A stretch of 64,000 bases of DNA, from contig NC_092317.1 of NCBI RefSeq assembly GCF_036785885.1, positions 622,501 through 686,500 on the forward strand, read 5' to 3'. Position numbers and translations under genes: made by a program. Positions within the stretch are counted from its first letter, which is position 1, and every line of letters starts with the position of its first letter. The notes below the pieces were generated by a model. That model was not told the DNA's origin. It made no database searches and saw nothing but the letters and a program-made list of their open reading frames with translations. This DNA comes from Coffea arabica. Lineage: Eukaryota; Streptophyta; Magnoliopsida; Gentianales; Rubiaceae. This document shows, one piece after another, positions 11,317 through 22,743 of the stretch.

Positions 11317-13144
11317 ATGACGAAGTCCTTCAAGGCCTATGGGAAAGTGGATTCTCTAGAAAAACAAGCCCTCAAACAAAGAAATCGTAGAAAGATGATC
11401 ATTTTACTTCTTTCACTGGTTGTTTTGGTAGCTCTCATCATTGGAATCGTGGTGGGGACTCTTAATCACAAGAAGAACAAGAATGGTGATGATGCTCTTT
11501 CTTCAACTCCAAACTCAGCTCAATCAATAAAAGCAGTCTGCAGTGTAGCAACTTATCCAAAATCATGTTACAGTAGCCTTTCACCATTCGGGACTTCAAA
11601 TTCCACAATTGACCCGGAAAAGCTCTTCCATCTTTCTTTGCAAGTCGTCCACGACTCCCTGGAGAAGCTCTCCACTCTGCCTCAGGAATGGATAAACAAT
11701 ACTGATGACCCTGAAGTCAAGAAGGCTTTGGGTGTATGCCAAACGGTATTTGATGAAGCAGTTGATGCCGTCAATGAATCTATCTTATCCTTAAACGTGA
11801 TCGACAGCAACAAAGTATTCTCCGTGAAGAGAATCCATGATCTCAAGACTTGGCTGAGCACCTCCCTTACCGATCTAGAGACATGCTTGGATACTCTGGA
11901 AGAAGTTAATGCTACAATCTTGGAAGACGTGAGAACAGCAATGAAGAACTCAACCGAATTTGCCAGCAACAGTTTGGCAATAGTCTCGAAACTCGTTGAA
12001 ATTCTCAGCGACTTTCAAATCCCAGTTAATAGGAAGTTGCTAGGGGAGACAGGAAGAAGTTCAGGTTTTCCCCATTGGGTTAGAGCAGCTGACAGGAGGC
12101 TGCTTCAAACGTCTAAGGATCCACAGCCTGATCTGGTCGTGGCCCTGGACGGCAGTGGAGATTATAGGACAATCAATGAGGCGGTGGCAAGGATTCCGAT
12201 AAACAGTAAAACAAGGTTTGTGATCTATGTTAAGGCCGGTGTTTATAAGGAGAAGGTGATATTGGACAAGCCCTTGTGGAATGTGATGATGTATGGAGAT
12301 GGCAAGACCGAGACCATTGTTACCTTCGACGACAATTATGTTGATGGAACCCGAACTTTCGACACGCCTACATTCGGTGAGTACTCTTCGTCCATATATA
12401 AACCTCTGTTGATTTTGAGTACTTTTTGTCATTTATAACTGTGTAGCTGACATTGGTTCATGTTTACTACCAGCTGTGACGGGGAAAAATTTCATAGCAA
12501 AGAACATGGGATTCAAGAACACAGCTGGACCAGAAAAGGAGCAGGCCGTGGCAGTGCGGTCCGGCTCCGACCAATCTGTTTTCCATCAGTGTTCTTTTGA
12601 TGGCTTCCAAGATACCCTTTATTCACACACCAATCGCCAATTCTACAGCAAATGCGACATCATTGGGACAGTAGACTTCATATTTGGTAATGCTGCGGTT
12701 GTTTTTCAGGACTGCAACATTTTGCCCAGACAGCCACTTCCGGATCAATTTGTAACCATAACGGCTCAAGGAAAGAAGGATCCCAATCAGAACACAGGCA
12801 TTAGTATTCAAAGCTGTGTCGTGATTCCGCTGGACAACGTCACAGTTCCAGTCTTCCTCGGCAGGCCCTGGAAGAATTACTCCACCACTATAATCATGCA
12901 AACTAAAATTGGCGGCTTGTTGAGTCCCGGGGGTTGGATAGAGTGGTTCCGAAATGTGGAGCCACCCAGCACCATTTTCTACGCCGAGTACCAAAACACG
13001 GGTGCAGGAGCAAGCGTCGCCAACAGGGTCAAATGGGCAGGCTACAGGCCCACTCTCACACCCAAACAAGCTTCTAATTTCGCTATAGGACCATTTCTAG
13101 ATGGCCAAGATTGGATACCGGCATCACAGGTGACCTTTACGTAG
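11317..13144 (+). CDS. pectin methylesterase with inhibitor-like pro-region (PME copy 3)
   Basis: Complete two-exon type I PME, same role as PME copy 2. Exons are 11317-12376 and 12474-13144, with a 97-bp phase-1 intron. The product is about 576 residues. A basic start is followed by a hydrophobic anchor (about residues 27-48). The inhibitor-like domain has cysteines at 75, 84, 141 and 190, and processing motifs are RKLL (239-242) and RRLL (260-263). In the catalytic domain Q377, Q399, D400, D421 and R484 match the family's active-site residues. Both copies have an identical 671-nt second exon length and end with the residues QVTFT or AVTFT. Coding sequence is noticeably less GC-rich than in copy 2. 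All key residues are present, so it should be active; the pro-region is expected to hold the enzyme inactive until cleavage in the Golgi, as known for the family. Confidence 0.95.
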
Positions 13145-13829
13145 ATGACAAAAGTAAATCTCCATAGATTGCAGATTGGAACGTCTTCATCATTCAGTAA
13201 AATCAGCACACGGAAGAGACGGCAGTGGTCATCAAATAGAAGGATGGCATACCATCATTCCAGCTTTGCTTCTTGTATTCTTCATTTTGTTTCCTACTTT
13301 TGATTTTTTATTTATGAAAATGTTTTGCTTCTCCTGTACAATTAATTCTTTAGGAGGAGTGTTTTATCTCTGTCTTGCCCGTTGGACCAATTTGTGAGAA
13401 AATGCATCGAGCCTTTTGTCTGGAAAGTAAGTTGGAGGGGTCTGTTGGTCCATTGCTGGGCCTAATCTGAAACAAGAAGTCTCCACTCCCAGAATATCAG
13501 AATTAGAATAGGAAAGCATCGATTCTCATAGAAGTCTCCACTCCCAGATGTGATCGTCAAATTATTTCCAACTTCCAAATGGCCCTTCACATAGTCCGTT
13601 GCAAATACTACTAGTAGTACTAAAATTTGAAAGCATCAAGTTAATCAGATTATGTCAACGCTGGGTGGGCAGACGGATAAATGAAAGTTTCAAGAAGATA
13701 AACGGAGGGGATTATGCATTATAGTTCTAGGCTTCTGCAGTATCAAAAAAAAAAATTTTTTTTTTGGGGTGAAAATCAGACCAGTACTAGAGTAGTAGAT
13801 GAATGATTACTAGTAGGAAAAACTGTCCG
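13145..13829. other. intergenic, convergent 3' ends
   Basis: This stretch lies between PME copy 3 and the convergent small gene. It should hold both 3' untranslated regions. No open frame of note. A short A/T homopolymer palindrome occurs near 13746-13764. Confidence 0.5.
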
Positions 13830-14216
13830 TCAAATTACAATCTTTGATGCAGGTGATTTACCACTTGCGCCGTCGGCATCAGCAGCGGGGAGGGCTGGGC
13901 TGGTTACTTCGCCGTAGATAGCCTTAAGCTTGGAAAGAGGAACTAAGGGCCCCCCTGCTGCTCTAGAAGAATTCTTGGACCCCGCGGCAGCAGCCTCCTC
14001 AGCCTCGGCAAAGAGTTGCTTCTTCCAGTCCCAAATAGTAGCCTTGATGGCTTTATTGGATTTGACCAAAGACTCCTTCTCTGCCTCCAATGCCTCAATA
14101 TCCCTCTGCTGCCTCATCGACCGAACTCCCAGCGCCCCAAAGCACCCAATTAGAAACACATTCATCAATCCATTGCTGTTTGCTGCTCTGTTCAGTGCCT
14201 CCGCTGCTCTCTCCAT
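13830..14216 (-). CDS. small plant protein with one hydrophobic segment and a coiled coil
   Basis: Single coding exon of 128 residues, read from ATG at 14216 (an in-frame GTG six bases upstream is not a plant start). Residues about 16-33 (GLMNVFLIGCFGALGV) are hydrophobic and could span a membrane. They are followed by a charged coiled-coil-like stretch (about 34-72, rich in E, K and L heptads) containing WDWKKQLFAE. A low-complexity alanine-rich tail then leads to LVPLSKLKAIYGE. I recall plant proteins of this layout annotated only as unknown or transmembrane, and assign no function. A splice acceptor (TTTTAG) lies just upstream near 14231 and a donor-like GTGAGTATC near 14484 on the minus strand, which suggests an intron in the 5' leader. 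It is convergent with PME copy 3. A ruined duplicate lies at about 9500-9700. Confidence 0.8.
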   Translation of the reverse strand: MERAAEALNRAANSNGLMNVFLIGCFGALGVRSMRQQRDIEALEAEKESLVKSNKAIKATIWDWKKQLFAEAEEAAAAGSKNSSRAAGGPLVPLSKLKAIYGEVTSPALPAADADGASGKSPASKIVI

Positions 14217-14312
14217 TTCCACAACTCACTAAAATCGACCGCCCACCCTTTTCTTTCTTCTGTTTTTTTTTTCTTGCTGTTTTTATCTCGACGGCAGGCA
14301 GATTTAAATTTT

Positions 14313-14356
<44 letters not shown>

Positions 14357-14806
14357 GGGACGACGAGGGCAATGGGAATTAGGAATACATCAAAAGAGCA
14401 AACTTTTATTCAATACCATTCCTTCTTTTCTTTATCAAGAATTTAATTTCGATATGGAAGGAAAAAGGGAATAAGGATACTCACGATGATGGAGGCTTTC
14501 AATCCTGTGATTCTTCTGCTCTAGATTGAAGAAGCCCCAGATCCGAAGAAAGCCAGGAACTCAGAAGGGAAACGGAATTGGGGAAGGAGGCGAAAAGGGC
14601 CACTGTAGACGGAGCTGCGAAGAGACGGGTTTCGGCTCTGGGTTTTTTGTGCGTTGGACTTGGGTTAATTAGCATCAGGAGAATTTTTTTCCCTACTTAC
14701 GAAAATGATACTACTACTAGTAGGGAAATGCCAAAAGGGCAAAAACAAAAAAAAGGGTCAATTTAATTTTTCATAATAATTGATCCCATGCTCTTTTAAG
14801 TTTTAG
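14217..14806 (-). other. 5' leader and upstream region of the small gene
   Basis: On the minus strand this contains the putative 5' leader intron (about 14231-14485) and upstream leader or promoter sequence. An AT microsatellite (14319-14355) lies inside the putative intron. No other gene is visible. Confidence 0.45.
14319..14355. repeat. (AT)n microsatellite
   Basis: About 18 AT units in an uninterrupted run. Confidence 0.95.
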
Positions 14807-14824
14807 TACTACGTTGGTTTTCAC
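14807..14824. repeat. left target-site duplication of the LINE
   Basis: The 18-bp word TACTACGTTGGTTTTCAC occurs here and again, identical, at 27692-27709. Here it is followed directly by a run of 13 T, the LINE's poly-A tail read on the other strand. Confidence 0.92.
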
Positions 14825-15800
14825 TTTTTTTTTTTTTCCGAAACGTTAGTTTGCTTGCATTGAACTATAAAAAAGAGTTAACAAATCGAGCAAAGGCCCG
14901 AACATATGTACATCACGTGCTCATTGACACGGAGGAACAAGAGCTTCCTCATCCAACAAAATGCCTAAGGCATATGAGCTAATATTAGCACAAACATCCT
15001 TATCATCATAATTAACTAAGCTAAAGGAGCACACTCGAAACAAAGACTTTAAACACAATATATTTTCAAGGATTGTTGTCAATCTGCAGTCTGAGGATTT
15101 GCCAAACTTGAGGCGCTTCAGTAGGTCCTTGTTGTGAATTTGTATACTGATGTTGCTCCAATGTCTGTCCAAAGCTTTGCATAAAATCAATTGAACAGCA
15201 GCGGCATCATCTATATTTTGGTCACCCGAGCTTCTGTCTTTTAAGGCCTACAACTCCTTTGCCTCCGTTTGCATCTTAGAAATGTCAACTCCAATTCCCA
15301 GCACTGCATGTTTTTGTGATCTTCTGGTTGCCATCTTCAGAATGATGAGGTCTTGACTTTGTTGTGCATGACAGTCCTCTTCCAAAGTCGTCAGTGTTTC
15401 TGTTGTACTCCTAGAGTTCTTCATAGGCTCTAGATCCTCTAGTTCTAGCCACTCCTTGTGTGCTTTTTGAATAACACTACACGGATGGCTGCCAGTATGA
15501 TGCTCAAACTCCCTCTTATTTCTGTCCTTCCATATCTGCCACAGTATATTAGCCGTAAGTCCCATGTGGCTTCTCCCTTCTTGCCTTTTCCTAGCCTCAG
15601 TAATTGTACTCCACCATCTTTGAAAGTTCCCTGTCTGGTCTTTAGCTCCATCCCATATTAATGGAGCTACTTTCCAAATCTTCTGTGCTAGAGGGCATTG
15701 CAGTAAGGTGTGCTCAATTGTCTCAGGCTCTTCTCCACATCCTTTACACACTGGATCCCTTAATGCAGCTCTCTTGTGTATAGCCTCTCTGACAGGTAAA
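14825..15800 (-). mobile_element. L1-type LINE, 3' part (split by an LTR element)
   Basis: This is the 3' end of a minus-strand non-LTR retrotransposon. It starts (on its own strand) where the LTR element interrupts it at 15800 and ends in a poly-A tail (T run at 14825-14837). The frame at about 15790-15250 reads the second half of the zinc-binding reverse-transcriptase-associated domain (CKGCGEEPETIEH, LLQCPLAQKIW) and then a degraded RNase H-like region. A further frame at 14921-15190 continues it after a frame break. The matching 5' part lies at 26009-27691; together the two pieces make about 2.66 kb. The element is truncated and not able to encode a full set of proteins. Confidence 0.9.
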
Positions 15801-17260
15801 TGATAGGGTGTTAATTGTTGGTATTTTTATTATTAATTTTCCCTTCTATCCCTGACAAATATTGTGTTAATTGCTGATATTTACTCATATTTGGTATCGG
15901 GACTTAATTTCAGGAATGAAGCAGAAAACTACCAAAAAGGAGGGACTTTTTGGAGAATATGGAGACTTCTAAGGGATTCAATCCTTAGGCCTTGGATTGG
16001 TGGGGACCACAAAGCTATAAGTCATTTGGGCTCTTAAAAGAAAGGAACGTAGAGAGACTTGGAAGAAGAAGTAATTTTGGAGACTTTGTCCACATGTGTG
16101 GGGACCACCGGAGATAGCTTTTAGTCATCTTACTTTTGGCTTTTTAAGGAGAGGACGTACAGAAGCAAGGGGGGACCTCTAGTTTAGCTTTTTAGTTTAG
16201 TTCTAGTTTCCTTTCTCTGGACTGGCCTCTGACACACGCCAGGTGTTCGACAATATTCCCCAACGGGAAAAACATCTTTTATTCCTTGCTTTCTAGTAAA
16301 AACGCAATGCCTTTGCAATCCAGTACTTTTGGCTGCAATTCAACTATGAGGAGTGGCTAATTTCTTCATCTAGTCAGAGGTTAAATCGAAGCTTTGGTTC
16401 GACAAAACTGTGAGATCGAATTGATTTCCTTACGTTCTTTAATTTGCAAGTATTTATATATTTCCTGTTCACTTATGCATATGATTATTTCTTGCAATTA
16501 AATACTTGATCACTGTTTAATTGTGTGAGTAATTAACCGCCATCTAAGAGTGCTCAATCCGTAATTGTTGGGTAATTTTAGTGCATGTGGCAAGTGATAT
16601 GATTCAATTGTAGTAGAAACTTTTGAGTCGTTGTTGCGGAAATATATGTTATAGCCTAAATAAACCGAGCGTGTGTGTTTGTTGGTTATAATTGGTGGCC
16701 AGTCTAATGATTAATGCTGTCAATAGGTTAAATCCTAAGAGCGTGTTTAGGACTGCTTAATTGGCTAGGGCAATAACTACAGAGCTTGTTGTGGTTATCG
16801 AATCAGGAAGGTTAGGCAGGTTGTCAGAGCTTGTTGACAACCATAACCAGTTTATTTGTAAATGAAAGATTTTATCTCTGCATCTGTGATCAGTGATTCG
16901 AACCATAAGTGGAGATTATACCTTTGACTAGAGATTTTTCTTCCGTCAATTTACTTTATATTTTTAATTTGAGCAATTAAATTAGACAGTTCCATATCAA
17001 CTCCCCCAATTTTTATTTAATGTTACATTCATTCAAAATAAATTCCCAAGTCCCTGTGGATTCGACCCTGCTCGCTGCTATATTCGAATTTTGTCTTTCA
17101 CGTAATTAATATACTTTGGTATATCGGATCAAGCAAACTCTGGCACCAGGGTGAAGCTAGTAACCCATTGCACAGCCTAAGTCCCTGCTCCAGTACCATA
17201 GTGGACTTAATTCGTGACTTAAGAGTAGGAATTTTATTTTTGTTGGTTTGACACCCAACA
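15801..17260 (+). repeat. 5' LTR of the Athila-like element
   Basis: 1460 bp from TGATAGGGTG to ACACCCAACA, nearly identical to 24544-26003. Confidence 0.95.
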
Positions 17261-17265
17261 AATTT

Positions 17266-17283
17266 TGGCGCCGTTGCCGGGGA
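17266..17283 (+). promoter_or_regulatory. primer-binding site, tRNA-Asp type
   Basis: TGGCGCCGTTGCCGGGGA begins five bases after the 5' LTR and is complementary to the 3' end of plant tRNA-Asp. This primer is known for the Athila group. Confidence 0.88.
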
Positions 17284-17373
17284 CTTGGTGTCAAAATAAA
17301 TTTATTTTCTTTGAATTTTATTTTCTTTGTTTATTTTTATATTTTATATTTTTGTTTTTATTATTACTGGTTT

Positions 17374-18720
17374 ATGCCTAGATCTTCTCGTACAGGTGAA
17401 CTGCAATATAATCCTGAGATAGAGAAGACTGCTCGTGCATTGAGAAAAGCAACAAGAGAACGAGCAGAGGCATCCTCCTCATCTACTGGACATAATTCAG
17501 TAGTAGATTTTGTGGATTCATTTAGTGAGACGGAAGAGATAAATAGCACCATGGCTAATGAACGGACATTGAGAGAATTGGCTGCACCAGATTTAAATCA
17601 ACAGCCCCTATGCATTACTTATCCTACATTAGAGGTTGCATTTGAGTTAAAATCTGGACTAATCCATTTACTTCCTTCTTTTCATGGCTTACCAGGTGAA
17701 GATCCCCACAAGCATCTCAAAGAATTCCATGTGGTTTGCTCGACAATGAAACCCCAGGGAGTCACAGAGGAGCAAATTAAATTAAGAGCCTTTCCATTTT
17801 CCTTAGCCGATAAAGCTAAGGATTGGCTCTATTATCTGCCCTCTGGGTCAATATCCACATGGACAGACATGAAGAAGCATTTTCTAGAAAAATTCTTTCC
17901 TGCATCCCGAGCTGCAAGCATTAGGAAAGACATCTGTGGAATTCGACAATTCAATGGAGAGACTCTACATGAATATTGGGAAAGATTCAAGCAACTATGT
18001 GCTAGTTGTCCTCATCATCAAATTCCTGACCAACTCCTCATCCAGTATTTTTATGAGGGTCTGTCCCAAACTGACAGAAGAATTATTGATGCTGCCAGTG
18101 GGGGCTCCTTAGTGAATAAAACACCCACGGAGGCAAGAAATTTGATATCGAGTATGGCTGCAAATGCTCAACAATTTGGAGACAGGCAGGATAACACGAC
18201 TCGTAGAGTCAATGAGGTAAGTAATTCTTCAATAGAGCAAAGATTAGATTGTCTAACTTCTTTGGTTGAAAAGTTAGCTATAGGACAAATGCAGCAATTG
18301 AAAACATGTGGAATCTGCTATGGTTCGAGTCATCCAACAGATATGTGCCCCACACTCCAAGATGATTCGACTGAGCAGGCTAATGCAGTTGGATTTCCAG
18401 GACCACCTCAGAGACGGTATGATCCCTATGCAAACACCTATAATCCAGGATGGAGGGATCATCCTAATTTTAATTATGCAGTAAGGCCACCAGGATTTCC
18501 ACATCAGTCACAATATCAACCTAGACCTCAACTTTCACAGCAACAACCTGCTCCTAAATCAGGTATGTCACTTGAGGATATTGTGAAATCTTTGGCTACT
18601 AACACTCAACAATTTCAACAGGAGACGAAAACTAGCATTCATAATTTGGAGAATCAAATGAGCCAGTTAGCTTCCACAGTCAATAGATTGGAGTCCCAAT
18701 TATCTGGAAAGCTACCTTCG
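17374..18720 (+). mobile_element. gag region of the Athila-like element
   Basis: The frame codes a capsid-type retrotransposon gag domain (segments such as LPSFHGLPGEDPHKHLKEF and YFYEGLSQTDRRIIDAA) followed by a glutamine- and proline-rich part. The gag type matches Athila and related plant Gypsy elements. Confidence 0.9.
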
Positions 18721-18779
18721 TAGACAATTGTCAACCCCAACCAAAATGCTAGTGCCATCACATTAAGAAGTGGCAAAGA

Positions 18780-21700
18780 GTTGCCTGAGCCGAGCAAGAA
18801 AATTTCTGAACAAGCAATCGAGGAAGAGCTCGAAAAAGAGGGGAATGTGTCTCAACCTAGAGCCTTGGAACAACCAGATTTTGGAGAAAAATCAACACAA
18901 GTGGTTACACCTCCGCCACCATTTCCTAGTCGACTGGCAAAGTCCAAAAAGCAAGAACAAGAACAGGAGATTTTGGACACTTTTCGAAAAGTTGAGGTAA
19001 ATATCCCTCTTTTAGATGCAATTAAGCAAATTCCTAGATATGCTAAATTTTTGAAGGAGTTATGCACTGGTAAGAAAAAGTTGAAAGGAAACGAGAAAGT
19101 GCATATGGGAGAAAATGTTTCGGCAGTTTTGCAGAAAAAATTGCCTCCTAAATGCAAGGACCCAGGTATGTTTACTGTCCCTTGCAAAATAGGTAATATT
19201 AAAATTGAAAAAGCTATGTTGGATTTGGGTGCTTCGATAAATGTTATGCCTCGTTCTATTTATAATTTGATGAACATTGGGCCTTTAAAAGAGACGGGCG
19301 TAATAATTCAACTGGCTGATCGATCAAATGCCTATCCTGATGGAGTTTTGGAGGATATTTTAGTGCAAATTGATAATTTGATTTTTCCTACAGATTTTTA
19401 TGTGCTTGATATGGAGGATGATAATTCTAATTCATCTCCAATACTGTTAGGGAGACCATTTTTGAAAACTGCTAGAACAAAAATTGATGTTTTCACTGGC
19501 ACATTGACTATGGAATTTGATGGTGATGTTATTAAATTTAGTATTTATGATGCCATGAAATATCCTGGTGAATCTCATTCAATTTTTGTTATAGATGTAA
19601 TTGATTCTTTGGCGCAGCAAAATTTTGAATTTAATAATGACGATGCGTTGAAGGTTGCTATTTCTACTGGTCTCTGTCAGGAAAATTTGCAAAAGATAAA
19701 AGGGAAGTTTGTTTTTCCTTTTGAATTGCAGGAAGTTATTTTTGAATTGAATTCTCTTTGTCCAGAATTTTCCTATGTGTCTTACTTGGAATTACCTCTG
19801 TCTCATTCACAGCTTTTGCCATCTATTGTGCAAGCCCCGAAGGTGGAATTAAAGCAGTTACCGGATAATTTAAAGTATGCATTCTTGGGAGATGGAGATA
19901 CACTCCCAGTAATAATTCCCAGTAAATTGACTGCTCTAGAGGAAGAAAAACTAATTCGGGTGTTGAAGGACCACAAGGAGGCAATAGGATGGACAGTGGC
20001 TGACATAAAAGGATTAAGTCCAGCCACTTGCATGCATCGCATCTTGTTAGAAGATGGTGCTAAGCCTTCGAGAGAGGCTCAACGGAGATTGAACCCACCA
20101 ATGATGGAGGTAGTGAAGAAAGAAGTTTTAAAACTTCTTGACACAGGTATAATCTATCCCATTTCGGATAGTAAGTGGGTAAGTCCTGTTCAAGTAGTTC
20201 CTAAAAAGACAGGAATTACTGTTATTGAAAATCCTAAAGGTGAGTTAGTGCCCACTCGAGTTCAAAATGGGTGGAGAGTTTGTACCGATTTTAGAAAATT
20301 AAATGCATTAAATCGTAAAGATCATTTTCCATTGCCTTTTATTGATCAGATGTTGGAAAGGTTGGCAGGAAAATCTCATTATTGCTGTCTTGATGGTTTT
20401 TCAGGTTTTCTACAAATTCCAGTGGCGCCTGAAGATCAAGAGAAAACCACATTTACTTGCCCTTTTGGTACATTTGCCTATAGACGAATGCCTTTTGGTC
20501 TTTGTAATGCGCCTGCTACATTCCAAAGGTGTATGGTTAGTATATTTTCTGATTATGTGGAGAATATCATAGAAGTGTTTATGGATGATTTTACTGTCTA
20601 TGGTAATTCTTTTGATGAATGTTTAACTAACCTCACAAAAATTCTTAAAAGGTGCATTGAGACTAATCTTGTTTTAAATTATGAGAAATGCCATTTTATG
20701 GTGGACCAAGGCATAATTTTAGGCCATGTGGTATCTGCAAAAGGAATTGAGGTAGATAAGGCTAAGGTAGAAATTATCAAATGTTTACCTTACCCTGCAA
20801 GTGTGCGGGAAGTTCTCTCTTTTCTTGGCCATGCAGGTTTTTATAGGCGTTTCATCAAAAATTTTTCAAAGATATCCCATCCTCTATGCAAATTACTTCA
20901 AAAGGATGTGGTATTTCATTTTGATGATAATTGCAAGAGTGCATTTGACACGCTCAAGGGATCATTGACTTCAGCACCAGTGGTTCGACCACCAAACTGG
21001 AGTCTTCCTTTCGAGATAATGTGTGATGCCAGCAATTTTGCTGTTGGTGCAGTACTTGGCCAGAAGGAGGGCAGAGCTTCTTATGTCATTTATTATACCT
21101 CGAGGACCTTGGATGGTGCCCAGTGCAATTATTCGACTACGGAAAAGGAGCTTTTAGCTATTGTTTTTGCTTTAGAAAAATTCCGTTCTTATTTACTTGG
21201 CACTAAAGTCATTATTTATTCTGACCATGCAGCTTTGAAATATTTGCTCAACAAGAAAGAGGCCAAACCACGACTTATAAGGTGGATTCTCCTACTCCAA
21301 GAATTTAATTTGGAAATTAAAGACAAAAGGGGTGCCGAAAATATGGTTGCTGATCATCTCAGTCGTTTGATCAATAGTGAAGGACCTGCTCCCTTGAAGG
21401 ATAATTTTCCAGATGAGCATCTTTTTGTAGTTCAAAAGACAATTCCCTGGTATGCTGATTTAGTGAATTATCTGGTTACTAGAACGCTACCTAATGATTT
21501 GTCTCGAGCTCAAAAGGAAAAAATTAAAAGTGATGTTAAATATTATGTGTGGGATGAACCATACTTGTGGAAATATTGTTCTGATCAAATTATTCGCAGG
21601 TGTGTGTCTAAAGAAGAGGTTCCATCAATTTTATCTTTCTGTCACTCATATGCGTGTGGTGGACATTTTGGCCCTAAGCGAACTGCAAGAAAGGTTTTAG

Positions 21701-22743
21701 AGTGTGGTTTATTTTGGCCAACTTTGTTTAGTGATGCATACTTATTTTGTAAATCATGTGCAAATTGTCAAAAGACAGGTAATTTAAGCCATAGAGATCA
21801 AATGCCTCTTACTCCTATACTGGTTTGTGAAATTTTTGATATATGGGGTATAGATTTTATGGGTCCATTTCCTTCCTCTTTTGGTAATATGTATATATTA
21901 CTTGCAGTTGATTATGTCTCAAAGTGGATAGAGGCTAAGGCAACTAGGACTGACAATGCTAAGGTTGTAGTTGATTTTATTAAATCTCATATTTTTGTCA
22001 GGTATGGCACGCCAAGAGCAATTATCAGTGACCGAGGGACACACTTCTGCAATCGAGTAATGGAAGCATTGTTGAAGAAATATGGCGTCACTCACCGGGT
22101 TTCTACGTCCTATCATCCGCAGACTAGTGGTCAAGCAGAAATCTCCAATAAAGAAATCAAGTCGATACTTGAAAAGACGGTGAATCCCAATAGAAAGGAT
22201 TGGAGTTTGCGCTTAGATGATGCACTTTGGGCTTACCGTACAGCTTTTAAGACCCCCATAGGTATGTCTCCTTACCGATTAATTTTTGGCAAACCTTGTC
22301 ATCTACCTGTGGAATTGGAACATAGGGCATATTGGGCAGTTAAAAATTATAATATGCGGATGGATGAATCTGGAGAACACAGGAAGTTGCAATTGCAAGA
22401 GTTGGAGGAAATCCGAAATGATGCATATGAGAGTTCTTGCATTTATAAGGAGAAGACAAAAGCATTTCATGATAAAGCAATTTCAAGGAAAATTTTTTGT
22501 ATTGGTCAAAAAGTACTTCTTTTTCACTCTAGACTTAAACTTTTTCCTGGTAAATTGCGTTATCGTTGGATTGGACCTTTTATTGTGACTAATGTGTTTC
22601 CTCATGGTGCAGTAGAAATTCAAAGTCTTCACACTGACAAGATTTTTAAGGTTAATGGTCATCGTCTCAAACCTTTTTATGAAGGATTTCAAGTTAATAA
22701 TGTTGAGGAGGTGACCCTTGCAGTGCCTGAACTCTCTGATTGA
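18780..22743 (+). mobile_element. pol region of the Athila-like element
   Basis: Long open frame with, in order, a retropepsin-type protease ([10 protein letters not shown]), reverse transcriptase ([26 protein letters not shown]), RNase H ([12 protein letters not shown]) and integrase with its zinc-binding region, catalytic core ([15 protein letters not shown]) and a basic end. Domain order identifies Ty3/Gypsy. Confidence 0.93.

Noticed and set aside
12623-13069. 148-codon minus-strand frame over PME copy 3 exon 2
   Set aside because: Antisense shadow; a similar frame exists opposite PME copy 2, as expected from shared exon sequence.
16000-17000. Possible gene inside the LTR
   Set aside because: No long frame; the sequence is repeated almost exactly in the other LTR, so it is terminal-repeat DNA.
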